Shown: positions 1 through 6,924 of the stretch, piece by piece | How positions within the stretch are numbered: position 1 is the stretch's first letter | Layout: each line of letters opens with the position of its first letter | DNA from: Thermoplasmatales archaeon | GTDB taxonomy: Archaea; Thermoplasmatota; Thermoplasmata; Thermoplasmatales; Thermoplasmataceae | Assembly (NCBI GenBank): GCA_014874365.1 | Contig: JACWAH010000007.1 | Span: forward strand, 1 to 64,000 | Length of the DNA: 64,000 bases | Reading direction: 5' to 3' | Translations under genes and position numbers: made by a program | The notes under the pieces: generated by a model | The model's database searches: none | What the model saw: the letters and a program-made list of their open reading frames with translations, nothing else | Told to the model about the DNA's origin: nothing

Positions 1-1
1 G

Positions 2-118
2 ACTGAAAGAATCCTTTCAGGGATAAAGGAAGTTGTTTACAGCAATGGATCACATGCGCCTGTGGAACTCACAAAGGAGCAGAAATTCCTGCTCGAAATG
101 CTTTCAATTGAATTGTAG
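2..118 (+). CDS. C-terminal fragment, probable transposase (runs off left edge)
   Basis: An open frame enters from the left edge and stops at TAG 116-118, giving 38 residues that end in a basic/acidic helix (KEQKFLLEMLSIEL). The length and style resemble the tail of an IS4/IS1634-type transposase, and it lies tail-to-tail against another transposase fragment on the opposite strand, so it is probably the end of an IS that inserted into that gene. The family assignment is inference, because the catalytic domain is outside the window. Confidence 0.3.
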   Translation, partial: TERILSGIKEVVYSNGSHAPVELTKEQKFLLEMLSIEL

Positions 119-144
119 TGATACAATAGGGCAAAGATAGGTTC

Positions 145-584
145 TCAAGGGAATTGCCTGATTCGTTCATGATCCTGAGGACCTCGTCAAGAAGCTTTCT
201 TGAACGTTCAGGTTCATAGCCCCTCTCTATGGTCTTGTAGGAGAATTCCGACGATATCCCGAGTTTTTCTCCGAACAATCTCAGGAATCCCTCTGCTACA
301 CGGTTGGGCATGCCGAAATATACCTGCATAAGCATGACCTTTACGATGGCAGGAGCGGGGACAGGAGGCTTTCCCGCTCCCCTCTTCTTTTCCGGCATGC
401 GGGATGAGGTAATGTTCACCACATCCCTGATTGTTTCCAGCACATCGGCGATCTCGTTCGTCTGTGCCTGATCATACTGGTGCCAGTTCCTCCTCTACGC
501 CGGTTCTCGCTTCTCGTAGGGAAACGATTTATCCCGAACGGATTTCACGAGGTTCCTCAGATCCTCGACGGTCTTCCTGGACAC
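145..584 (-). pseudogene. IS5-like transposase, N-terminal part only, broken
   Basis: Read from a GTG at 584, the frame gives a basic N-terminus, then an in-frame TAG at 494-496, then a long readable stretch with RRNWxxYD just after the stop and a block of the type VAEGFLRLFGEKLGI followed by FSYKTIERGYE. That block is typical of the N-terminal region of archaeal IS5-like DDE transposases. The similarity ends near position 145, where the frame runs antisense into the gene fragment at 2-118, so the catalytic DDE part is missing. One nonsense codon plus the truncation make it a dead remnant. A TTTAAA box at 606-611 lies about 25 bases upstream of the GTG. The divergent small gene at 635 shares this promoter region. 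Confidence 0.6.
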
Positions 585-615
585 AGATATACATCACGAA
601 CAGGTTTAAATGAGT

Positions 616-633
616 ATGTGGAATACTCCACAT
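616..633. promoter_or_regulatory. Palindrome between divergent transposase and small gene (copy 1)
   Basis: ATGTGGA-ATAC-TCCACAT has perfect 7-base arms and a 4-base centre. It lies between a TTTAAA box (606-611, usable in both directions) and the ATG at 635 of the small gene, so it covers the expected transcription start. On the other side it is just upstream of the same box for the transposase at 584. The position is that of an operator. A similar 7+4+7 palindrome occurs at 6889-6906 in the same gene setting. Confidence 0.5.
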
Positions 634-634
634 A

Positions 635-939
635 ATGAATGGGACAATGATACTATTCCAGCTTCCAGAGAGAACGGATCATAATACTGTGAACAAGTTC
701 ATCCAGAAGTTCTATGGCCAGGATTCAACCTCCGGGAAAGGAAAGTACCGGTACCACAGGCATGGGTTTCTTGAAGACGTCCCCCACAGGAAGCTGTTGA
801 GGGGGGGGTAATAATACTCAGGAGCGGAGATGTTACAAAAGTACTTGATTTCCTCGGACAGTATTCCCTGACACTGCATGTGAGGGAAGTGGGATTAACG
901 AAGGATGATGAAAGTGTTTTAGGGGAGACCCACGAATAA
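635..939 (+). pseudogene. Small transposase-associated protein, copy 1, frameshifted
   Basis: Frame 1 runs from ATG 635 to TAA 809-811. The TAA directly follows a run of eight G (801-808), after which a shifted frame (from GTA 808) continues to TAA 937-939. Joined, they give about 101 residues that align along their whole length with the 102-residue protein at 6537-6845: both start with an I-L-containing strand, share a (L/F)xRxxYG-like motif, a basic middle, a (F/L)LE(D/E)(V/I)P block, a hydrophobic strand, a D-x-x-K-V helix and an acidic end. The strand/helix order suggests a ferredoxin-like fold (inference). One missing or extra G in the G-run explains the break. It could be a dead gene, a phase-variable tract or a sequence error. 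Confidence 0.55.
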
Positions 940-1020
940 TTTTGTCCCAAAGCCGTATCTTGTGCTTAGCTAATGTCTGTTCGTCATATTCCCATAACGT
1001 TTCTTTGGGGGCAGACATGC

Positions 1021-1365
1021 CTATCTGGCCCTCCTATACTTATAGAAGAGATATGCACTGGCCGGCACCACAAAGACATCAAATCCTATGTTTATCACAG
1101 AAAATACCTCGAATCCGTAAAGATGAAGCCTGACTACGGCGAGTATCGCACCTGTTAACGGGAGTATTATTCCTAAAAGGTAGAATATTTTTATTGACTT
1201 TGCCAGCCCTAAACTTATGACCAGATAAATGGTTCCAAACACAATGCCCGCAATGAGTGTGGGTGTCGTTACCTTGAGGATGAAGAGCTGTAGATAATGT
1301 ACGTACGCAGCCGTCCCTATAACTGATGCTGCTGCAACTTCAAGTTCTCTTAACTTTATCGTCAC
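1021..1365 (-). CDS. Small multi-span membrane protein, unknown function
   Basis: This encodes 114 residues. After a charged N-terminus (KLREL) there are about four hydrophobic segments (roughly residues 10-30, 37-53, 58-76 and 85-105) and a positively charged tail (YKYRRAR), so the tail is probably cytoplasmic. I recognise no family. It is the last gene of a minus-strand series that begins near 2870 (small protein, 314-residue protein, broken genes, this gene), so it may be co-transcribed with them. Confidence 0.55.
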   Translation of the reverse strand: MTIKLRELEVAAASVIGTAAYVHYLQLFILKVTTPTLIAGIVFGTIYLVISLGLAKSIKIFYLLGIILPLTGAILAVVRLHLYGFEVFSVINIGFDVFVVPASAYLFYKYRRAR

Positions 1366-1391
1366 TACTCATCAGCTTCCTTTTTTTTCCA

Positions 1392-1559
1392 TCACTCCCA
1401 TTCCACTGTAACCTTCAGTTTCTTCGGCTCCTTGGATACGAATACCGATTTCTGCACGTACAAAGTCCCTATTGAAGGTTCACCTGAAGCCTTCTCCTGG
1501 AACCTGTATGTATTCTTCGTAACCCGCTAGAACTCAAATTCTATCTCCTTCTTGTCCAC
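1392..1559 (-). pseudogene. Small 'GTLYVQK' protein, copy B, with in-frame stop
   Basis: From GTG 1559 the frame gives ten residues, an in-frame TAG at 1527-1529 (codon 11), then a readable remainder ending at TGA 1392-1394, 55 codons in all. The part after the stop contains EPSIGTLYVQKS and ends with KKLKVTVEWE. It is clearly a paralogue of the reading frame at 2709-2870, sharing the EIEF/EIEV start, RVT, the EPSIGTLYVQK core and the KVTVE/KVTAE end. Small proteins with a GTLYVQK core recur in bacteria and archaea without a known function (from memory). The stop codon makes this copy probably non-functional. Confidence 0.5.
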
Positions 1560-1565
1560 ACCACA

Positions 1566-1733
1566 TCACTTCCTTGTCCTCCTATTCCTCACTTTATTTG
1601 CATACATCTCCTGAGGATGTCATCGTTTCGACCCCCAACTTCCTCTATCTTCTGAGATGCTTTTTTCCCATTCTCCGTTGATGTGATCTCATTCACAAAA
1701 GGGGTACTTCAACCCGTCAATTTCCCGCTTCAC
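1566..1733 (-). pseudogene. Degenerate small gene directly after the 314-residue gene
   Basis: A GTG at 1733 follows the TGA of the upstream gene without a gap (TGAGTG), which suggests former translational coupling. The first twelve codons read REIDGLKYPF-like. Protein-like sequence then continues in a shifted frame (VNEITSTENGKK, KIEEVGGRNDD) and returns to the first frame for MYANKVRNRRTRK before TGA 1566-1568. In a single frame there are two internal stops; with two compensating shifts there are none. I take it as a decayed gene of about 55 codons and recognise no family. Confidence 0.35.
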
Positions 1734-2678
1734 TCATATCCACCCCCATATTTTTTCATCCAGCACTGAATAATACTCGAGCAGTGGATGCGTTTCGTGA
1801 TCAACCATGAGGGATGTCATCATGATCCTCACGTATTCATCAGCTTCTGCCGCTGGTACTAAGGTGGTATCTGTAAGTCTTCCATCATCTAAGGTCAGGA
1901 AGAATGCAATTCTTGGTATCCTTGCTTCATTCCCTCTTCTCCGCCCTTCTGCCAGTGCCTTCTCAAAGACGTAAGCCTGGTAAACATGATCCCTTTCAGA
2001 GATTATATCTATACCTTTCATTAAAACCGGAGTCGAAGTGTAGAACAATACCTTAATTTCGTTTCCTGATCCTGTCGCAGTACTCCCCTCTATTTCTGCA
2101 ACAGAATCCGGGTGGTTCTCCACCATATACTTTGCTATTTCGCTGTCTTGCGGAACCGGGACTGAATAGCGAACCACAGCAAGCGGCATGCTAGAGTGCA
2201 GTTCCTCGATTCTCTCCCTCATCGATCTGGAAAAAGTCATCTTTACCATCCTGAAGTTATCGCTGAGACCTATGACTTCGGAGAGGATGTCGTTAATCTC
2301 ATGGAGTCTGCTGCTATGGAACCTGAAGTCGAAAAAGAGCTCACCACTCATTATGTATGCATTGTTCAGTGCAACCGAAGAGACCTCAAGGAGTTTTGAT
2401 ATGATCTTCATGGACTCAACGTTGTTTATCCTCTCTGAGATTGAATTGTAGGATCGCTTTTCAACGAGATCTTTCCTGGAAAGCACAGGAGAAAGTGCAG
2501 GATTCTGTTTGATTGTCTTCTGGAAGAACATTTGCAGGTACGTTTTCTCCCCCTCATGGAAGACATAAGCTGGAACCTGCATGCCCAGCCTGGAGATGAT
2601 ATCGAATATCCCGCCGTTCTGCCTTATCGCTATGACGCATCTTCTGTCCAGCCTCGTATGTACTTCACTTATTTTCAT
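1734..2678 (-). CDS. Conserved-looking protein of unknown function, 314 residues
   Basis: This is an intact 314-residue soluble protein with no signal peptide or membrane segment. The N-terminus (CVIAIRQNGGIFDIISRLGM) could form a helix-turn-helix, but this is only a visual impression. The middle is rich in charged helices (ISERINNVESMKIISKLLEV) and the C-terminal half contains KVLFYTSTPVLMKGIDII and RIPRIAFFLTLDDGRL, suggesting an alpha/beta domain. It is bracketed by two paralogous small genes (2709-2870 and 1392-1559), which points to a mobile or duplicated cassette. I do not recognise the family. Confidence 0.6.
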   Translation of the reverse strand: MKISEVHTRLDRRCVIAIRQNGGIFDIISRLGMQVPAYVFHEGEKTYLQMFFQKTIKQNPALSPVLSRKDLVEKRSYNSISERINNVESMKIISKLLEVSSVALNNAYIMSGELFFDFRFHSSRLHEINDILSEVIGLSDNFRMVKMTFSRSMRERIEELHSSMPLAVVRYSVPVPQDSEIAKYMVENHPDSVAEIEGSTATGSGNEIKVLFYTSTPVLMKGIDIISERDHVYQAYVFEKALAEGRRRGNEARIPRIAFFLTLDDGRLTDTTLVPAAEADEYVRIMMTSLMVDHETHPLLEYYSVLDEKIWGWI

Positions 2679-2708
2679 CTATTCCACCTCATTTCCTGTT
2701 TATTATTC

Positions 2709-2870
2709 TCATTCAGCCGTAACCTTGACATTCTTAGGTTCCTTTGGCTCAAACACGGTTTTCTGCACGTACAGGGTTCCGATCGAAGGCTCTAGATGGG
2801 ATTTACCTTGTAGCCGATACGGATTCTCCGTAACTCGTTCGAACTCAACTTCTATTTCTTTATTTTCCAG
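2709..2870 (-). CDS. Small 'GTLYVQK' protein, copy A
   Basis: The frame ends at TGA 2709-2711 and can be followed upstream to about 2870, where only CTG or other weak start codons are available; no ATG, GTG or TTG is seen in frame after the previous stop. The 53 codons read LENKEIEVEFE at the start, EPSIGTLYVQK in the core and NVKVTAE at the end, matching copy B at 1392-1559. The lack of a good start may mean the 5' end is damaged. It lies 30 bases upstream of the 314-residue gene on the same strand. Function unknown. Confidence 0.4.
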   Translation of the reverse strand: MENKEIEVEFERVTENPYRLQGKSHLEPSIGTLYVQKTVFEPKEPKNVKVTAE

Positions 2871-2879
2871 TTGACCACT

Positions 2880-3156
2880 TCCCCTTTAAATTATAATGCA
2901 TGAATCATTTAAACATACCGCTTGGGATGAACTTATGATGATTTCATGTGGTCAAGAAGGCTCCGCTTACCAAGGGGGGTCAAGACAAACAAATCAGATC
3001 ATCTTATTCTAATGAGGTTGTTTATGTCAAATTATACCGCCGGTTCTAGGATTAGAGGTCGAAGCAGAATAGAACCTTCATGCTTATGGTCGGGGCTACT
3101 CTATACTCCATGAAGTTTGTTCAAGTTGATCCTTTTGATTGGAGTCAATACTTCGC
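2880..3156. other. Non-coding stretch
   Basis: Between the small gene ending upstream at 2870 and the weak small reading frame at 3157 I see no convincing coding frame, tRNA or repeat. The stretch is AT-rich, with a TTTAAA/TTAAAT cluster near 2885-2910 that could be a promoter for the minus-strand genes below it. Confidence 0.4.
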
Positions 3157-3315
3157 ATGAGTCTGCTATTGAAAAACCAACTGAAACTACAAGTACCGCA
3201 GCCACAGAGTTTGCTTGATCTCCAGATTGCCGCAAAAAATGGCAAATTGGTCACGAAAACTACCATCTCACGTCTTGTGCTCCTCTTCATCGGTTTGGAA
3301 GACATAAAAGTGTGA
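3157..3315 (+). CDS. Possible 52-residue small protein
   Basis: ATG 3157 to TGA 3313-3315 encodes 52 residues with protein-like composition (SLLDLQIAAKNGKLVTKTT then SRLVLLFIGLED). There is no clear ribosome-binding site or TATA box at the right distance, and no family is recognised. It may be a remnant of a longer gene or a chance frame. It lies just upstream of the membrane-protein gene at 3368. Confidence 0.2.
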   Translation: MSLLLKNQLKLQVPQPQSLLDLQIAAKNGKLVTKTTISRLVLLFIGLEDIKV

Positions 3316-3367
3316 GGAACCAAGAAAAAACGACTTAAAAATAAATACACTCGCTTTATTACTAGCC

Positions 3368-3802
3368 ATGGAATTTCAACTAAAGGATGGGTGGGATAGT
3401 TACTTGGGATCTGGATTTTTCCTTGGTATGTTCCTCGCGTCATTGTTCGTTATGTACGTATTTGACTCAATACCTGGATTTCCCATTAATCTATACCTCA
3501 TAGCTATGTTTATGTCTTTTGTTGTTTTCATAAGCCTCTTTGGTATGGGGTCTTACAAGCCTGCTAACACAAGCAAACCCGCTAATGTAAATAAACCTGC
3601 CAGCACAAATAATTCGCCTTCTCCCGACTTTAAGAAGGGCTATGATATGGCAAGAGATACATTCCAGTTCTCTGTACCCTGTTATGTATGTGGCCGCCCA
3701 GTCGTTATTTCAGACAAATCAAACATTTCTACGGCAGCGAAAAGTAAGTTGGAAGTCTTAAAAATACATCATAAAGAATGTCAACCTAAGGTCAAGGCAT
3801 AA
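3368..3802 (+). CDS. Two-span membrane protein with C-terminal metal-binding motif
   Basis: This encodes 144 residues. Two hydrophobic segments (about 15-32 and 40-60) are followed by a linker with three imperfect KPAN/KPAS repeats (about 66-82), then a soluble tail with CYVCGRP (about 110-116) and HHKEC (about 135-139). The CxxC plus HxxC spacing suggests a treble-clef or zinc-ribbon-like site. A TATA-like element (TAAAAATA, about 3335-3342) lies about 26 bases before the ATG, so the mRNA is probably leaderless. It looks intact, with an ISL3 element downstream. Function unknown; the C-terminal finger resembles small HNH-type or zinc-ribbon tails but lacks other nuclease residues. Confidence 0.6.
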   Translation: MEFQLKDGWDSYLGSGFFLGMFLASLFVMYVFDSIPGFPINLYLIAMFMSFVVFISLFGMGSYKPANTSKPANVNKPASTNNSPSPDFKKGYDMARDTFQFSVPCYVCGRPVVISDKSNISTAAKSKLEVLKIHHKECQPKVKA

Positions 3803-3994
3803 ATTGGATGATAACGTGGAAATTCAACAGTGACCAAAGAAAAGGATAGTATCCGGAATTTCGTGTATTTATAAATGATACATCACTTGGAACATTTCTC
3901 CACTATATTGGCTATTAGAATTACACAAGATTAGGGACGCTGTGATGTCGAGAGAACCTTCTGTTTCCATGCCTTCGCCTTTCATTATTTTTAT

Positions 3995-5262
3995 TGGATC
4001 TCTTTAACATTGTGGGGGTAACTTGAGACCTCCTGCTACAAGATATATGATCGTGTCTCGATATTTCCGGGCCTTGAACCCATAAGAACGTCTGAATGCT
4101 GTCCGGATCTTGTTGTTCAGTCCCTCAACAACAGCGGAATTTATTCCAGATTTTATTGCCTCCATGATGCCATCAAGATGCCTATTTATGGTCTTCCCAA
4201 GGTTGATGATATCTGGCATCCTTGATCGGGATGCCCATGATATCCATTTCCTCAGGTATGATTCAGCAATGCCTGCATTGATCTGCCACAATCTCTGCAG
4301 TGCGATCTTGAGGTGATATGCATGTGATGTCTGCAGATCAATGGATTTCACCGACATGAGGCGATCCCTTTCCCTGTCTGAAAGATCATCGGAATTCTTC
4401 AGCCAGTCGTACCTGGTGTGCTTGAGTATTTCATTCTCCCTTGCCTCCTTTCTCCGGATCCTGTCAAGCGCATCATTCATCATCTTTATTACATGAAAGT
4501 GATCAAAGACGATTGATGAATCTGGAAAATACTGTTGAGCGCCGGATATGTATGATGGATACATGTCCATGGTGATGTGCTCAATCTTCCTGGCATCAAG
4601 GAAGGGATTCTTCTGCATGAAATTCATGAAAACACCTGAATCCTTTCCCTCCTCGATGTGTATTACCCTGCTGTTCTTTATGTCGTAAAATAGAGTAACA
4701 TAGACATGATGCGTCTCCACCGAGAATGCGTCGATTCCAAGAACCTTCAGATCAGAGAGATCCTGCTCTTTCCTGGCATCGTCAACACAATACTTGAGGA
4801 TCCTCCAGACAGAATCCTCGTTGATTCCGACAATGCGGGAAACCGCAGATACAGGCATCTCTTTTCCCATCTCCACTACCATCGCTTCAAAGTGCAGCGA
4901 GAATCCAGATCCCTTTCTTGCCCAAGGCAGATAGACTGTCTTCTTTCCATGCTCATTGCATCTTATTCTCGGTTCCCCTTGCATGCACTTATGTGGGATA
5001 CTGGAATACGTTCAGATGCCTCCATGTGCGTTCCTCGGTGTCATGGACTCCACACTGCAATCCACAGACAGGGCATGGAAATTTAGATCCTCTTGGGAAA
5101 TCTATGAAGATATCAACCCTCTTTTCCTGGTGATCGAACTTTATTTCCTTAATGATCCACGGCTCCTCTAAACCTAGAAGTCTCCTGAACAGTTCCTCAG
5201 GATTCATAAAATGTAAATGAGTGTGGGTATATTATTTGCCCCCAAAGAGTTCAAGGGATCCA
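3995..5262 (-). mobile_element. ISL3-family insertion sequence
   Basis: The element is about 1.27 kb. The left end (GGATCTCTTTAACATTGTGG then GGGTAA, from 3996) and the reverse complement of the right end (GGATCCCTTGAACTCTTTGG then GGGCAA, to 5261) match at about 19 of 25 core positions, an imperfect terminal inverted repeat. It contains a single ISL3-like transposase gene broken by a frameshift. No 8-base target duplication is visible next to the ends, so either the duplication has decayed or the flank has recombined. Confidence 0.7.
4004..5207 (-). pseudogene. ISL3-family transposase, split by a frameshift
   Basis: The first frame (ATG 5207 to TAA 4989-4991, 72 residues) carries the ISL3 N-terminal zinc motif CPVCGLQC and ERTWRHLNVFQY. 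The second frame (usable ATG 4984, stop 4004-4006, 326 residues) begins near CNEHG, completing the zinc motif, and continues with the DDE_Tnp_ISL3 catalytic domain: GIDAFS, MDMYPSY, VFDHFHVIKMMN and, near the end, NSAVVEGLNNKIR (the ISL3 E motif). The two halves differ by one base in phase around 4985-4995. Unless rescued by frameshifting, the product is inactive. The stop codon lies inside the left terminal repeat. Confidence 0.75.
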
Positions 5263-5277
5263 TATATGAAAGATAAA

Positions 5278-5580
5278 TCACAAACTATGTATTATAGCTG
5301 GTCTAACTATCTTTATGTTTTTTTTGCTTGGCAATTGAGCCGCCAATTTGAACATCTGTTTCACGTTCGCATTCATTTTCTTTTCTAGGATTCTTGCGCC
5401 AAAGGCCTGCTTCTCCTTCAAATATTCATGAGCAAAAGACCTACTCACAAACTCAATGTCAGAAAAATCAAGAACAAAAACTTTACTTTTTCTTTCGGCC
5501 AGAGAGTTGAAAAGTTCCTCGGCCCATGACCTCAGCGCCAAGTCTCGCACATCTAACAACTTTGCGACTTTTACTTCCAT
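5278..5580 (-). CDS. STAS-like protein (DUF4325-type)
   Basis: A 100-residue protein whose core FVLDFSDIEFVSRSFAHEYL (about 35-54) is the hallmark of the STAS-like DUF4325 family: a buried strand, a D-I-x-F-x-S loop and a following helix. Such proteins are usually encoded next to a GHKL-type ATP-binding protein, as here (the gene at 5628-6449, 47 bases upstream on the same strand). By analogy with SpoIIAA/RsbV partner-switching systems it may be a phosphorylatable or switchable antagonist bound by the ATPase; that role is inferred. The gene is AT-rich and flanked by IS elements on both sides, suggesting recent gain. Confidence 0.65.
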   Translation of the reverse strand: MEVKVAKLLDVRDLALRSWAEELFNSLAERKSKVFVLDFSDIEFVSRSFAHEYLKEKQAFGARILEKKMNANVKQMFKLAAQLPSKKNIKIVRPAIIHSL

Positions 5581-5627
5581 GGCTAGTCAGCCTTACTAGT
5601 GATTAAAACCATTGTATTTCAATATGA

Positions 5628-6449
5628 TCATCCTAGGTACTGGTAAATTTCAATGTTATTTTTCTTCAAAGGAATTCTTATGCTTATGAGGGTACCGGGA
5701 AATTTCTGTTGTTCTTCAAGTCGATATAGCTGCGTTTCTTGAGATTTTTTATAATAGAGTCCCTTTCTGGACACAATCATCGCTTCTGCATCAGCTCCTT
5801 CACAGTATATCTTGAGCGAACTTATGAGTCCTGTACCCCTCTCATAATCATTTTTAGTAGACTTCCCACCAACCGCCATTGATATTGCATTCCAGTCTCC
5901 TTCAAAAGAAATTTTATGTTTTTCGAAATTACCTGGTATCGAAATACCGTCATCAATGAAGGATAGTTCAACATATCCTTGATTTTTGTATGCCTGTCCC
6001 ATCATGTACGAATTTTCAAAGTTAGAATGTTGATAGACGTTATCGGTTAGCTCGCTCAGGACATATTTAAATGCCTCCTCTCCTCCACTTGGCTTATGTG
6101 ATTTTATCAAATCACTTATCTTTGCAAATAGAATTCTAAAATCTTCTTCTTCTTTAGGGAGTTCTGAAAAAGGTATGTATGAGTTTCCCTTGCTCAAGAT
6201 CACCTTTAATCCTTTGGCCCACCACATTGGGTCTTGTGTCATTAGATCTAGATATCCTTTCGCGTTGCTACTACCTGTGGAATGTAATGCACAACCATAC
6301 TTCGTTCTAAGATAAGCCAGCAATAGAACACTGGTAGAACTCAACCACTTTCTGTCCTTCAGATCAACGATGCTTTCACCCTTAGCTTGATTCCTAAAAT
6401 CCACGAACTCTGAGTATGACGAGATAAGTTCAGGCAGCTGAGGAGGCAT
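5628..6449 (-). CDS. STAS-like domain fused to a GHKL (histidine-kinase-type) ATPase
   Basis: 273 residues. The N-terminal 75 or so contain a STAS-like pattern (IVDLKDRKWLSSTSVLLLAY). The C-terminal part has the GHKL ATP site: N-box ELTDNVYQHS (about 133-142, Mg ligand Asn137), G1 box FIDDGISIP (about 164-172) and G2 box ERGTGL (about 203-208). No phospho-acceptor His box is visible, so it is not a classical sensor kinase; an RsbW/SpoIIAB-like kinase or ATP-dependent switch is more likely. A TATA box about 24 bases before ATG 6449 implies a leaderless transcript shared with the STAS-like gene downstream. No sigma factor exists in archaea, so the output target is unknown; defence or stress signalling is possible. 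Confidence 0.65.
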   Translation of the reverse strand: MPPQLPELISSYSEFVDFRNQAKGESIVDLKDRKWLSSTSVLLLAYLRTKYGCALHSTGSSNAKGYLDLMTQDPMWWAKGLKVILSKGNSYIPFSELPKEEEDFRILFAKISDLIKSHKPSGGEEAFKYVLSELTDNVYQHSNFENSYMMGQAYKNQGYVELSFIDDGISIPGNFEKHKISFEGDWNAISMAVGGKSTKNDYERGTGLISSLKIYCEGADAEAMIVSRKGLYYKKSQETQLYRLEEQQKFPGTLISIRIPLKKNNIEIYQYLG

Positions 6450-6465
6450 AGTGTTTAATCTTGTT

Positions 6466-6481
6466 GGTTTATATATTATTT
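6466..6481 (-). promoter_or_regulatory. TATA box of the STAS/GHKL operon
   Basis: On the minus strand the sequence reads AAATAATATATAAACC, centred about 24 bases before ATG 6449. This fits an archaeal TATA box driving a leaderless mRNA. Confidence 0.45.
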
Positions 6482-6536
6482 ACATTTGTCTTCCATTGTC
6501 GTCGGGAGTTCTGTGTTGAACAAATATATAAATGGG

Positions 6537-6845
6537 TTATAGCTTGAGAAGCCTCATCTCCTCATCGTCTGGAATCACTTTCCATACCCTGTAATCAGCT
6601 CCGTATTCACTGATCATATCCTTCACTTTTTCAAGGTCTGTCTCCCTTATCATTATCATGCCCTTCTCATACCTGACGGAGGGTATCTCCTCAAGCAAAC
6701 CTTTCTTGCGCTTATTGTACTGGTTATAGTTTGAGTGCGTTTCGTATCCGTACAGTCTCCTGAACAGTGAGTTCACCCTGCTCTTTCGTTTCTTCATGCT
6801 GTTCCTGTAGGGTGCGTGTATCCTGACAAGTATTGTTGTTTCCAT
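6537..6845 (-). CDS. Small transposase-associated protein, copy 2 (intact)
   Basis: 102 residues from ATG 6845; a longer TTG-start version is possible but a TATA-like ATATAAAC lies about 25 bases before this ATG, fitting a leaderless start. Visible order: strand (TTILVRI), basic helix (KKRKSRVNSLFRRLYGYE), basic middle (YNKRKKGLLEEIP), strand (KGMIMIRE), helix (LEKVKDMISEYGA), strand (YRVWKVI), acidic tail. This resembles a ferredoxin-like fold as seen in many small nucleic-acid-binding proteins, but no known family is recognised. It aligns along its whole length with the frameshifted gene at 635-939. It is divergent from an IS5-like transposase with a palindrome between them, so a role in transposition or its regulation is likely (inference). 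Confidence 0.6.
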   Translation of the reverse strand: METTILVRIHAPYRNSMKKRKSRVNSLFRRLYGYETHSNYNQYNKRKKGLLEEIPSVRYEKGMIMIRETDLEKVKDMISEYGADYRVWKVIPDDEEMRLLKL

Positions 6846-6888
6846 GAAAGAACAACACAAAACAGTTTATATGCTTTCTTTCCATAAT

Positions 6889-6906
6889 ACGGTGGTATAC
6901 CACCGT
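6889..6906. promoter_or_regulatory. Palindrome between divergent transposase and small gene (copy 2)
   Basis: ACGGTGG-TATA-CCACCGT is a perfect 18-base palindrome. It sits about 18-36 bases before the transposase ATG (6925), overlapping where that gene's TATA box should be, and about 44 bases before the small gene's ATG (6845), just upstream of its TATA box. It shares the GTGG...ATAC...CCAC core and the 7+4+7 layout with the palindrome at 616-633. A repressor-type operator controlling the transposase is the simplest reading. Confidence 0.5.
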
Positions 6907-6924
6907 CTTTAACAGGGGAATAAA

